Under the pieces are notes generated by a model that was not told the origin of the DNA, made no database searches, and saw only the letters and a list, made by a program, of their open reading frames with translations. Shown in pieces: positions 7,537 to 16,129 of a stretch of 64,000 nucleotides of DNA. Origin of the DNA: Flavobacteriales bacterium (GTDB taxonomy: Bacteria; Bacteroidota; Bacteroidia; Flavobacteriales_E; Vicingaceae); the NCBI GenBank assembly GCA_905339165.1, contig CAJPFH010000034.1, positions 1 through 64,000 on the forward strand. Direction: 5' to 3'. The position numbers and the translations under genes were made by a program. Numbering within the stretch: the first letter of the stretch is position 1; every line of letters starts with the position of its first letter.

Positions 7537-8412
7537 ATGCCCAAAAATAAAGCAGGATTCAGCGATTATCTTTCGCTGGTAAAATTCAGTCATACTCTTT
7601 TTGCTCTACCTTTTGCATTCATTGGTTTTTTTTTAGCCCTAAAAACAACCTCTTCTTCTTTCGATATAAAATTACTTTTGCTGGTAATCGCTTGCATGGT
7701 ATTTGCTCGCTCGGCAGCCATGGCATTCAACCGTTATTTAGATCGCAACATTGATGCCTCTAATCCTAGAACAGCCAACGTAAGAGAAATTCCAAAGGGT
7801 ATCATCTCTGCCAACAATGCATTGTGGTTTGTTATAATAAATGTGTGTTTATTTATTGCTTCATCTTGGTTTATAAATACCATGTGTTTTTATTTATCTC
7901 CTCTCGCATTACTGGTTATTTTAGGATACAGTTATACCAAACGATTTACACCACTTTGCCACTTTGTGTTGGGCGTAGGGTTGGCATTGGCTCCTATTGG
8001 AGCCTACCTTGCCATTACAGCCCAGTTTCACTTCCTTCCGGTTCTTTTTTCGTTTTTAGTTTTATGTTGGGTAAGTGGTTTCGATATTATTTATGCCTTG
8101 CAAGACGAAGAATTTGACAGAGAACAAAAACTCTATTCCATTCCTGTTCTGTTGGGAAAAAAGAAAGCACTTCGTTTATCGATAGGCCTACACTTTTTAA
8201 CCGCTATAGGTATTATCGCTTCGGGAATATTAGGGCATTTTGGTGCTCTTTATTACATTGGTGCCACCTTGTTTATTGCCTTATTATTCTACCAACACAC
8301 ACTTGTTAAACCCAATGATTTAAGCAAAGTAAATCTTGCTTTTTTTACATCAAACGGAGTAGCGAGTGTGGTATATTCAATTTTTGTTACTTTAGACCTT
8401 TACTTAAACTGA
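7537..8412 (+). CDS. ubiA: UbiA-family polyprenyltransferase
   Basis: A 291-residue inner-membrane prenyltransferase with 8-9 helices. The first Asp-rich motif NRYLDRNID (residues 65-73) and the second DEEFD (190-194) bind the Mg2+-diphosphate of the polyprenyl donor. The neighbourhood NPRTANVREIPKG and YALQDEEFDREQKLYSIP match the subgroup once annotated as 4-hydroxybenzoate polyprenyltransferase in non-ubiquinone bacteria. Since Bacteroidota make menaquinone, this enzyme is most likely the MqnP-type prenyltransferase of the futalosine pathway; that is inference from the lineage, and no other mqn gene is visible here. An MFS gene follows after 4 bp. Confidence 0.88.
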   Translation: MPKNKAGFSDYLSLVKFSHTLFALPFAFIGFFLALKTTSSSFDIKLLLLVIACMVFARSAAMAFNRYLDRNIDASNPRTANVREIPKGIISANNALWFVIINVCLFIASSWFINTMCFYLSPLALLVILGYSYTKRFTPLCHFVLGVGLALAPIGAYLAITAQFHFLPVLFSFLVLCWVSGFDIIYALQDEEFDREQKLYSIPVLLGKKKALRLSIGLHFLTAIGIIASGILGHFGALYYIGATLFIALLFYQHTLVKPNDLSKVNLAFFTSNGVASVVYSIFVTLDLYLN

Positions 8413-8416
8413 TTGT

Positions 8417-9709
8417 ATGAATAAACAACACCCTTTTAAAGGTCCGCATGTGCTTATTATTATTGTTGCGGCATTAGGCTACTTTGTAGACATCTACGAT
8501 TTAGTGTTGTTTAATGTAGTAAAAAAAGAAAGCTTGCTTCAATTACTTCCCCAAGCAAATGCCGATACCATAAAAAATACAGGCATCTTTCTATTTAATA
8601 TGCAAATGACGGGTATGCTGATAGGCGGGATTTTATGGGGCATTTGGGGCGATAAAAAAGGAAGGCTTTCTGTATTATTTGGTTCCATTATGTTGTATTC
8701 TGCTGCTAATTTAGCGAATGCCTTTGTTACCGATATTCCTGTATATGCCGTAATACGAGTAATTGCAGGCATAGGCTTAGCCGGTGAATTAGGAGCTGGA
8801 ATTACTTTGGTAGCCGAAACCATGAGCAAAGAAAACCGAGGTTATGGCACCATGATTATTGTAACCTTTGGAGCTCTAGGTGCCGTAGTGGCTGCACTGG
8901 TAGGAGCCGAGGGCGAAGTAATTGGAAATATACTAAAAAACATTACAGGCACCCATGTTGCCAACTGGCAGGTGGCCTATATTATTGGCGGAACCTTAGG
9001 CCTATTGTTGCTCTTCTTACGCATTGGAACCATAGAATCTGGTATGTTTAAAAACATAAAAAAATCGGAAATAAGCAAAGGCGACATTCGCATTTTATTT
9101 AACAACAAAGAACGCTTTTTTAAATATTTAAACTGCATTTTAATAGGCGTACCCATTTGGTACATTATAGGTTTGCTGGTGGCCAACTCTCAAGAAATTT
9201 TTGCCGTAGAATTAAATATTAAGGGCGAAGTAATAAACGGAACCGCTTTAATGTACGCCTATCTAGGTTTGTCATTTGGCGATTTAATTAGCGGCATACT
9301 CAGTCAATGGTTTCGAAGCAGAAAAAAAATTGTTTATCTCTATTTATGCTTTTCGCTTCTGCTAATCATTTTCTTTTTATTTGGATTAAACGGAGCAAGT
9401 TCCGGTGAATATTATTTTACTTGCTTTTTATTGGGAACATCAGCAGGTTACTGGGCTATTTTTGTAACCATTGCTTCCGAACAATTTGGCACCAACATAC
9501 GCTCTACTGTTACCAATACGGTGCCCAACTTTGTAAGAGGTTCTGTACCCCTTATTACCATTTCTTTTGGGTTGCTCTTAAGTACAGCCGGAGGAAATAT
9601 AGGAAGTGCCTTTTTAGTAGGTTGTATTGTATTAATTGTAGCTTTTTTCTCAGCCTCCAAACTAAAAGAAACCTTTGCAAAAGACCTAAACTATATAGAA
9701 ACCATGTAA
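8417..9709 (+). CDS. MFS transporter
   Basis: A 430-residue inner-membrane carrier of the major facilitator superfamily with about 12 helices. The loop between helices 2 and 3 reads GDKKGRLSVLFGS (the MFS motif A), and helix 4 has IRVIAGIGLAGELGAGITLVAE, which resembles the metabolite:H+ symporter / sugar porter branches. A cytosolic loop of about 40 residues divides the halves (FKNIKKSEISKGDIRILFNNKERF). The second half has LYAYLGLSFGDLISGILSQWFRSRKK. The substrate cannot be told. Tight spacing (4 bp) to the prenyltransferase indicates a shared transcript. Confidence 0.85.
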   Translation: MNKQHPFKGPHVLIIIVAALGYFVDIYDLVLFNVVKKESLLQLLPQANADTIKNTGIFLFNMQMTGMLIGGILWGIWGDKKGRLSVLFGSIMLYSAANLANAFVTDIPVYAVIRVIAGIGLAGELGAGITLVAETMSKENRGYGTMIIVTFGALGAVVAALVGAEGEVIGNILKNITGTHVANWQVAYIIGGTLGLLLLFLRIGTIESGMFKNIKKSEISKGDIRILFNNKERFFKYLNCILIGVPIWYIIGLLVANSQEIFAVELNIKGEVINGTALMYAYLGLSFGDLISGILSQWFRSRKKIVYLYLCFSLLLIIFFLFGLNGASSGEYYFTCFLLGTSAGYWAIFVTIASEQFGTNIRSTVTNTVPNFVRGSVPLITISFGLLLSTAGGNIGSAFLVGCIVLIVAFFSASKLKETFAKDLNYIETM

Positions 9710-9737
9710 TTTTTTGTAATTTTATGCAAAATTGCCT

Positions 9738-11804
9738 ATGAATAAACTGCTACTCTTTTTTATAATCCTTCCGCTTTCTATTTTTTCGCAACAGCAAAAC
9801 ACTCTGTATAAAGCAGAATATTTTCAGTTTAAAAAAGCGGCCACTTTTTCGGTACAAAATATAGAAGAAGACTGGAATGCCACTATTCAACACCTTGAAC
9901 TACCTAAGCCCGGAACACCAAGAGGAAATTTACAAGTATTAAAAAAACAACAAAGAGAAAATTTTCCGCTAAAAAATGCAACTTCTGCAAACCGTATTCA
10001 TTCCGCAGACAGTCCTGTACTGGGGGCAAACTTTGAAGGAAACACTTATAATAACAGCGTTCCAAATGATAATGACATTGCCGTTTCTAATGACGGATAT
10101 TTGGTTTCGGTTAAAAACACCAATATGTGGGCTTACAACCTAAACACCAACAGCCTTATTTTTCAAAAAACTCTTGCCAATTTTACTCAACCTCTTAGTT
10201 TAGGAGGTACGCAATACGACCCCAAGGTGGTTTACGACCCCGAAAATAACCGATTTGTTGTGGTTATTTTAAGAGGCTACACCTACCAAAGTTCGTGGAT
10301 TATTGTAGCCTTCTCCTCTACCAGCAACCCGGCCGACCCTTGGCATTTTTATAAACTAAAAGGCAATCCCTTAAATAACAACACATGGAGCGATTATCCC
10401 GTAATTGGCATTAATCAAAACGAATTATTTATTGGCATCAATACTTTTTACAACGGCTCTCAAAACAATTCTGGGTTTAAAGAATCCTGTCTGTGGCAAA
10501 TAGATAAAGCTGCCGGATTTTCTGGCGATACTACCCTTAGCACAAAATATTACCATGATATTTTAAAACCTAATAACGATTCTATTTTTAACATTACTCC
10601 CATTAAAGGAGGCTCAGTATCATACGGCCCTAATATGTACTGCCTTTCTAACAAAAACCTAAAATTGGAAAATGATACCTTTTACCTGCTTGAAATTACA
10701 GGAAGAGTAAACGATGTAAACTCCGAAATGAAAATTACCACCCTTAAAACAGATAAAAAATATTTTTTACCGGTAAGTGCCACACAGGCCAACGGGCATA
10801 CTTTTGATACCAACGACTCTCGTATTTTAGGTGGTTTTTATGAAGATGGAAGAATTCAGTTTGTGCAAAGCACCACCGATACTTCTAACGGAAGAGCAGC
10901 CATTTACCACGGTTTTATAAATACCAACTTAAATCCGATTTCTTGTACAGGAAGCATTATTTCCGAAAACGGATTAGATTATGGCTATCCGAACATTTCT
11001 TATACCGGCAAAAAACATTGCGATAACGAAGCCCTTATTACTTTTAATCATACCGATAGTACCGTATTTTCAGGGGCATCAGCCATTTTCTTTTCAAACG
11101 AGTTGGAATATTCCAACCGCCTTACCATTAAAACTGGCGATAATTATGTAAACGTACTAAGCGGTGTATACGAACGCTGGGGCGATTACTCCGGCTCTCA
11201 GCGAATTTACAACCACCCCGGCAAAGTTTTTATGGCGGGTTCTTTCGGTAAAACAAATAATACCAACGGCACTTGGCTTGCCGAAATATTAAGTCCTACC
11301 GGTCCTGCAAGCAACCCTGATTCTTTATTTTCCTACACCTCTACTCCTACTTCCAGCTATGGTGCATGCGATGGAATGATTTCAAATTTAGTTCCGCTAT
11401 TTGGCTACCCACCCTATACCTACCTATGGGATTTTAATTCTTTTACATCGAGTACCATAGAAAATTTATGCACCGGAAATTATATGGTTTCGGCATGGGA
11501 TAAATACAATTGTAAAAAAACCGACACTCTTTTTGTTGGACAAGGAAACCCTGTAAACTCGGTTTTTCCCAATCCGGTAATGAACGAATTTTCTGTATTT
11601 TTTGAAATGCCCGCTACCGATAATGTTAGCGTAAAACTGTACGACCGAACCGGAAAACTGGTAAAAATTCTTTACGAAGGAACGGCAAAAAAAGGCAGAA
11701 ACTTATTTTCCTTCTCTACCCACAATGTAAGCAGCGGCACCTATATTCTGCGAATAGACAATAACCAAACGAATTTGCTGAAAGAAAAAATGGTAAAACA
11801 ATAA
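9738..11804 (+). CDS. T9SS cargo protein with a SprB-type repeat
   Basis: A 688-residue secreted protein. The start is the ATG at 9738, which gives a clean signal peptide (MNKLLLFFIILPLSIFSQ); a TTG six bases upstream is in frame but less likely. Residues ~90-500 look like a beta-propeller with blades such as YDPENNRFVVVI and WSDYPVIGINQNELFIGI. Near residue 535 one SprB-like repeat is seen (SYGACDGMISNLVPLFGYPP, then CTGNYMVSAWDKYNCKKTDT). The C-terminus is a T9SS type A sorting domain (SVFPNPVMNEFSVFFEM, GTYILRIDNN, KMVKQ). SprB repeats occur in gliding adhesins, so a surface-adhesion role is possible. The stop overlaps the next ATG as TAATG. Confidence 0.88.
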   Translation: MNKLLLFFIILPLSIFSQQQNTLYKAEYFQFKKAATFSVQNIEEDWNATIQHLELPKPGTPRGNLQVLKKQQRENFPLKNATSANRIHSADSPVLGANFEGNTYNNSVPNDNDIAVSNDGYLVSVKNTNMWAYNLNTNSLIFQKTLANFTQPLSLGGTQYDPKVVYDPENNRFVVVILRGYTYQSSWIIVAFSSTSNPADPWHFYKLKGNPLNNNTWSDYPVIGINQNELFIGINTFYNGSQNNSGFKESCLWQIDKAAGFSGDTTLSTKYYHDILKPNNDSIFNITPIKGGSVSYGPNMYCLSNKNLKLENDTFYLLEITGRVNDVNSEMKITTLKTDKKYFLPVSATQANGHTFDTNDSRILGGFYEDGRIQFVQSTTDTSNGRAAIYHGFINTNLNPISCTGSIISENGLDYGYPNISYTGKKHCDNEALITFNHTDSTVFSGASAIFFSNELEYSNRLTIKTGDNYVNVLSGVYERWGDYSGSQRIYNHPGKVFMAGSFGKTNNTNGTWLAEILSPTGPASNPDSLFSYTSTPTSSYGACDGMISNLVPLFGYPPYTYLWDFNSFTSSTIENLCTGNYMVSAWDKYNCKKTDTLFVGQGNPVNSVFPNPVMNEFSVFFEMPATDNVSVKLYDRTGKLVKILYEGTAKKGRNLFSFSTHNVSSGTYILRIDNNQTNLLKEKMVKQ

Positions 11805-11947
11805 TGACGGAAAACAATACCGAAACAAAGGGAAAAGTTGGAAAATGGCTTAAACGCCTTGGTTGGGCTGGTTTTTTGTTTTTCTTTATTAAAGGATTGG
11901 TTTGGTTAGCTGTATTTTGGGGCTTGGGAAGTTTTATAAAATGCTAA
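11804..11947 (+). CDS. 47-residue single-pass membrane protein
   Basis: A short gene whose ATG overlaps the stop of the T9SS cargo gene (TAATG), which implies translational coupling. The product has a polar basic N-terminus (MTENNTETKGKVGKWLKRLG) and one membrane helix (WAGFLFFFIKGLVWLAVFWG). The amphipathic KGKVGKWLKRLGWAGF segment resembles small conserved Bacteroidota proteins of unknown role that I recall having seen mis-annotated as tRNA synthetase fragments; that recall is not verified. No other domain. It ends five bases before the convergent lipoprotein gene. Confidence 0.7.
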   Translation: MTENNTETKGKVGKWLKRLGWAGFLFFFIKGLVWLAVFWGLGSFIKC

Positions 11948-11952
11948 ACCTA

Positions 11953-12420
11953 TTACCATTTACCCAGCAACATTTCGTTGCTCTCGTTTTGCCCTTTATA
12001 CTCCCCTTCTACTACCACCTTTAATTCTCGCTCGCTTAAAAAAAAGTACTTTATTCGTTGAGGAAAATCGTGCAATTTATTTTCAAAAACTAAGTGTTGA
12101 GAATCGTTTTCTACCAAAAGAAATTTTACTGGTTGGTTGTTGTTCTCGTTTTTTACTGTAGCCACATAAAATATTTCATTCTTTATTTTTTCAATTTTTA
12201 ATTCTTCCGAAACAGTGGTATCAACACCATCAGAAAGCAAAAACCCCTTTCCTCTAAGGTTACCATTGGTTAACACCTCCCACTCTTCAAAAAATCGCGA
12301 ATTCTCATTTTCTTCTGAAGCCCACTTTCCACCCAGTTTTTTCACAAATTGCATCTCGTCAGTTTCGGCACACGAACAGATGAAGGAAAATGCAACAAAG
12401 AGTACAAACAGATTTTTCAT
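11953..12420 (-). CDS. DUF6265-type lipoprotein
   Basis: A 155-residue protein with a lipoprotein signal (FVAFSFICSC, lipid Cys17), so anchored to a membrane by its N-terminus. The mature part has the pattern KKLGGKWASEENENSRFFEEWEVLTNGNLRGKGF and HDFPQRIKYFFLSERELKVVVEGE, which matches the DUF6265 family of periplasmic eight-stranded, calycin-like domains. The role of the family is unknown. Convergent with the small membrane protein at 11804-11947. Confidence 0.82.
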   Translation of the reverse strand: MKNLFVLFVAFSFICSCAETDEMQFVKKLGGKWASEENENSRFFEEWEVLTNGNLRGKGFLLSDGVDTTVSEELKIEKIKNEIFYVATVKNENNNQPVKFLLVENDSQHLVFENKLHDFPQRIKYFFLSERELKVVVEGEYKGQNESNEMLLGKW

Positions 12421-12447
12421 GGAGTTGGTATTTATTTTATAAAACGT

Positions 12448-12476
12448 AAAAAGCCCTCGTTTAGTACGAAGGCTTT
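12448..12476 (-). terminator. Terminator downstream of tRNA-His
   Basis: AAAGCC and TCGT pair with ACGA and GGCTTT around a small loop, followed by T5 when read on the minus strand. It lies 14 bp past the 3' end of the tRNA. Confidence 0.75.
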
Positions 12477-12489
12477 AAATAAATAGCAG

Positions 12490-12564
12490 GGTAACCGATG
12501 GGACTTGAACCCACGACCCCTAGAACCACAATCTAGTGCTCTAACCAGCTGAGCTACGGCTACC
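12490..12564 (-). tRNA. tRNA-His (GUG)
   Basis: Cloverleaf read on the minus strand. The 5' G at 12564 is the extra G-1 typical of tRNA-His, pairing C73. D-stem GCTC..GAGC, anticodon stem CTAGA/TCTAG with loop TTGTGGT (anticodon GTG), and T-arm GTGGG-TTCAAGT-CCCAT are all present. CCA is not encoded. A terminator follows. Confidence 0.96.
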
Positions 12565-12644
12565 ATTTGAGGCTGCAAATATACATTTTTTTTGAAATGC
12601 AATAATGCTCTCTAAATTCTGCCATCCCATACTGTAAATGAATG

Positions 12645-12652
12645 TACCTTTG
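12645..12652 (+). promoter_or_regulatory. TACCTTTG -7 box before copA
   Basis: TAnnTTTG four bases before the ATG at 12657. This box lies inside the longer frame that begins at 12642, which argues for the 12657 start. Confidence 0.5.
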
Positions 12653-12656
12653 CGTG

Positions 12657-14774
12657 ATGAATAAAAATGAAAGAATAGAACTGAATGTTCAGGGTATGAG
12701 TTGTACCAACTGTGCGTTGAGTGTAAAAAAAACGCTAGAAAAACAAGGGGCAGAAAATATTTCGGTTGACTTTTCCAGTGGTGAAACTATTTTTTTTAAA
12801 CCTCCGCAACAAGCTTTATCTCTTTACATAAAAAGTATCGAAGAGGCCGGATATAAAGTAGCCAATACCCAGTCTGAAAAAAACTTTTTTACACCGGAAC
12901 GCAAATTTTTGTTTTGTTTCATCTTTACTTTTCCGCTGCTCTTACACATGTTCATTCACTGGCACATTCTTCATCATCCTTTGGTACAATTTGCTCTTAC
13001 ATTACCTGTAATGCTGGTTGGTTTTCCGCATTTTGCCAAAAGTGCATGGAATTCCCTAAAAAACGGAATTCCTAATATGGACGTACTGATTAGTATAGGC
13101 TCTTCATCAGCATTCATTTACAGTATAGTGGGCTACGTATTATACCGCCATTCGCCCGAAGTAAGTAATTATCTTTTTTTCGAAACGGCCGCATCTATTA
13201 TTACACTTGTATTACTAGGCAATTTAATGGAACATCGTTCAGTTCGGAAAACTACCAGTGCCATTAAAGAATTAACTGCTCTACAAAAAGTAAAGGCAAA
13301 AAAAATACAAACGCTCAATCACACCGAAACCATTCAAGAAATTGAAGCAGAAAATATTTGCATTGGCGATATATTGCTTGTTAACTCGGGCGATAAAATT
13401 CCGGTTGACGGAAAAATAATTTGGGGCGAAGCCTATATAAACGAGGCTATGCTTACCGGAGAAAGCATTCCGAATAGGAAAGGAATAAATGCAAATGTAA
13501 TAGGTGGAACCATAGTAGATAACGGAAGTATAAAAATAAAAGCAGAAAAAATTGGGAATGATACCACGCTTTCAAAAATTATTTCGCTAGTAAAATCGGC
13601 TCAACAAAATCAGCCCAATATTCAAAAACTAGGCGATAAAGTAAGTGCCGTTTTTGTACCCATTGTCATTTTAATTTCCTTTTTAACTTTTATTCTTTCG
13701 GTTGTTTTTTTCTCCGTAAGCGTTCAACAGTCATTAATGAATGCTATAGCCGTTTTGGTTATTTCTTGCCCCTGTGCCATGGGGCTTGCCACTCCCACGG
13801 CTGTAATGGTAGGCGTAGGGCGACTGGCAAAAAAAGGAATATTAATAAAAGGAGGTAACACTATTGAGACTTTAGCCAAAGCCCAATATTTTGTTTTTGA
13901 TAAAACAGGAACCATTACTACCGGAAAGTTTAAAATAAATACCATTAAAACATACGAAGGCATTTCGGAAAACGATGTAAGGAGTATTCTATACTCTGCC
14001 GAAAAACATTCATCTCACCCCATTGCCAAATCAATTGTAGAAGAGTTAACAGAAACAGCTGTACAAATGCCTTTGCACAAAATAATTGAAATAAAAGGCA
14101 AAGGTTTATCTTTTTCTGATAATGAAAACAACAATTACCTACTAGGGTCTTCTTCTTTATCAGGAACAAACCAAAACGAAAAAAATAAAATTCTTCTTTT
14201 TAAAAACCGTGTTCTTATTTCAGAAATATTCATTACCGATGAATTAAAAAAAGAAGTAAAAGAAACTATTTCTGCCCTGATAAAGAAAGGTATTACACCT
14301 ATATTGCTAAGTGGCGACACCGAAAGCAAGTGCAAAGAAGTAGCTGCGCTATCCAGAATAGAAAAAGTGTACTATGAAAAATCGCCCGAAGAAAAATTAC
14401 AAATCATCGAATCGTATTCTCAAAAAGGCATTACAGTAATGGTAGGCGATGGCATTAACGATGCCCCTGCCCTTTCTAAAGCACACATTGGAATTTCGTT
14501 AAGCAATGCCACTGATGTAGCCATACAAAGTGCCAACATTATTTTACTATCAAACCAAAGTTTATATCCTGTTTACGAAACTTTTGCGGTAAGCCAAAAA
14601 ACATTGCAAACCATTAAACAAAATTTATTTTGGGCATTTTTTTACAACTCTTTAGCAATTCCCATAGCGGCTGCCGGTTTTTTAAGCCCTATTGTTGCCG
14701 CCCTCTCCATGGCCTTTTCCGATGTTATTGTAGTAGGTAATTCTTTGTGGCTAAAAGTAAAAAAAACAAACTAA
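12657..14774 (+). CDS. copA: Copper-exporting P1B-type ATPase
   Basis: A 705-residue inner-membrane pump that exports Cu+ with ATP. One heavy-metal-associated domain is at the N-terminus (NVQGMSCTNCA, Cys16 and Cys19). It is followed by the membrane helices, actuator loop with AMLTGES, the metal-site motif SCPCAMGLATP (Cys371-Pro-Cys373), phosphorylation motif DKTGT (Asp415), the HP motif SSHPIA, and the hinge GDGINDAP (from residue 597). This is the CPC pattern of the CopA/Cu(I) group. The start is placed at 12657 because the upstream ATG (12642) precedes the promoter box. No CopY/CueR regulator or chaperone gene adjoins it. Confidence 0.93.
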   Translation: MNKNERIELNVQGMSCTNCALSVKKTLEKQGAENISVDFSSGETIFFKPPQQALSLYIKSIEEAGYKVANTQSEKNFFTPERKFLFCFIFTFPLLLHMFIHWHILHHPLVQFALTLPVMLVGFPHFAKSAWNSLKNGIPNMDVLISIGSSSAFIYSIVGYVLYRHSPEVSNYLFFETAASIITLVLLGNLMEHRSVRKTTSAIKELTALQKVKAKKIQTLNHTETIQEIEAENICIGDILLVNSGDKIPVDGKIIWGEAYINEAMLTGESIPNRKGINANVIGGTIVDNGSIKIKAEKIGNDTTLSKIISLVKSAQQNQPNIQKLGDKVSAVFVPIVILISFLTFILSVVFFSVSVQQSLMNAIAVLVISCPCAMGLATPTAVMVGVGRLAKKGILIKGGNTIETLAKAQYFVFDKTGTITTGKFKINTIKTYEGISENDVRSILYSAEKHSSHPIAKSIVEELTETAVQMPLHKIIEIKGKGLSFSDNENNNYLLGSSSLSGTNQNEKNKILLFKNRVLISEIFITDELKKEVKETISALIKKGITPILLSGDTESKCKEVAALSRIEKVYYEKSPEEKLQIIESYSQKGITVMVGDGINDAPALSKAHIGISLSNATDVAIQSANIILLSNQSLYPVYETFAVSQKTLQTIKQNLFWAFFYNSLAIPIAAAGFLSPIVAALSMAFSDVIVVGNSLWLKVKKTN

Positions 14775-14830
14775 GCAAAGCACACCCTATTTAACCTTGC
14801 CATAAAATGAATTTCATTCCTGCAAAATAG

Positions 14831-14838
14831 TATTTTAG
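14831..14838 (+). promoter_or_regulatory. TATTTTAG -7 box variant before the glycosyltransferase
   Basis: Fits TAnnTTTG at all but one base and lies four bases before ATG 14843, the same spacing as for murQ and copA. Confidence 0.35.
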
Positions 14839-14842
14839 CCCA

Positions 14843-16006
14843 ATGAATTCCGAAATAAAAGTACTCTTTATTTCATCGTGGTATCCGTGCAGGGTTACAC
14901 CCACCAACGGAAATTTTATTCAACGACATGCCGAAGCAGTAGCTCGTTACTGCAATACAGCCTCTTTATTTGTTATTTCCGATTCGAATGTTAAAAGTGG
15001 ATACGAAATAACTGAAGAAACCGTTAACGGTGTGTACACTGTTATTGTGTATTACCCGAAAACGAAGAGCATTTTATTCTCATTTTTAAAAAAATATGTT
15101 AACTATAAAAAAGCCTTTTTACTCGGATATGAAAAAATAGAAACCCATTTTGGCAAACCCGATGTATTGCACGGAAACGTAATTCTACCGGCAGGATTAA
15201 TCGTTCGAAAACTTTCTGAAAAGTTTGATATTCCTTACATTTTAACCGAACACTGGACTGGTTTTTTAAAAAACCGACAAAACCAGCTTCCTTGGATTCA
15301 AAAACAGTTGGTAAAATATGCTGCCGCCAAAGCAACATTTATTTGCCCTGTATCTTTTAACCTGCAACAAAACATGCAGGAATTAGGCTTACAGGGTAAT
15401 TATAAGGCAATTGCAAACGTAGTTGACGAATCCCTATTTGTTCCGCCAAAAGAAAAAAAACAACATGAAAAGACTCACTTCCTGCACGTATCGAATTTAA
15501 ACGATGAACACAAAAATGTATCCGGAATAATAAGAGCCATTCAATCACTTTCTGAAATTACTACACATTTTCATTTTACCATTATGGGCGATGGAAACCC
15601 TGCTCCTTATCAGAAAATGGCCGATGATTTGCACATATCCTCCTCTTTACTCCACATTGAAGGAGAAAAAACATTACAAGAAATTGCGTATTCTATGCAA
15701 AAAGCCGATGTTTTTGTATTATTCAGCTACTACGAAAATTTACCCTGTGTAATAAGCGAAGCCCACATGGTGGGTATTCCTGTTATTGCAACTAACGTGG
15801 GAGGTATTCCGGAAATGATAAACGAAGAAAATGGAATACTGATAGAACCGGGAAACGAAACTCAACTAACGGAAGCCATGCTTAGCTTTACCAGAATAAA
15901 TAAAAAAAATGCTTCGGAAATCATTAGAGCCAAGGCCCTTAAAAGATATGGAATACAACAAATAGGGAAAGAATATTTTATGATTTATCAGATATGCAAA
16001 CAATAA
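14843..16006 (+). CDS. Family 4 glycosyltransferase
   Basis: A 387-residue cytosolic GT-B enzyme that uses a nucleotide-sugar donor. The N-terminal Rossmann half starts VLFISSWYPCRVTPTNGNFIQRHAEAVA. The donor half has HVSNLNDEHKNVSGIIRAI, DGNPAPYQKMA, and the GT4 E-x7-E region SYYENLPCVISEAHMVGIPVIATNVGGIPEMI. The acceptor is unknown. It is separate from the large polysaccharide locus and flanked by copA and a T9SS cargo gene, so it may act on a single glycolipid or on glycoproteins. Confidence 0.9.
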   Translation: MNSEIKVLFISSWYPCRVTPTNGNFIQRHAEAVARYCNTASLFVISDSNVKSGYEITEETVNGVYTVIVYYPKTKSILFSFLKKYVNYKKAFLLGYEKIETHFGKPDVLHGNVILPAGLIVRKLSEKFDIPYILTEHWTGFLKNRQNQLPWIQKQLVKYAAAKATFICPVSFNLQQNMQELGLQGNYKAIANVVDESLFVPPKEKKQHEKTHFLHVSNLNDEHKNVSGIIRAIQSLSEITTHFHFTIMGDGNPAPYQKMADDLHISSSLLHIEGEKTLQEIAYSMQKADVFVLFSYYENLPCVISEAHMVGIPVIATNVGGIPEMINEENGILIEPGNETQLTEAMLSFTRINKKNASEIIRAKALKRYGIQQIGKEYFMIYQICKQ

Positions 16007-16054
16007 TCTGAAAAAGCCTTATTTTACTAATCTTTTGAGCCAATTTAAAAACTA

Positions 16055-16085
16055 TTGGAAGTAATACCATAATTAATTAACTTTG
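16055..16085 (+). promoter_or_regulatory. Promoter TTG-N20-TAACTTTG
   Basis: A -33 TTG at 16055-16057 and a -7 TAACTTTG at 16078-16085, separated by 20 bases, match the Bacteroidota consensus closely. It lies 44 bases before ATG 16130 and is the best two-box promoter I see in the window. Confidence 0.65.
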
Positions 16086-16129
16086 AGCCATTGAAAAAAT
16101 AACCATATTATAAACTAAAAAAAAACATC

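Noticed and set aside
9421-9741. 106-residue plus-strand frame within the MFS gene
   Set aside because: Cys/Arg-rich out-of-frame product overlapping a clear MFS coding region and the next gene's start.
12642-12656. Upstream ATG start for copA
   Set aside because: The TACCTTTG promoter box lies after this ATG, and the five extra residues do not match CopA proteins.
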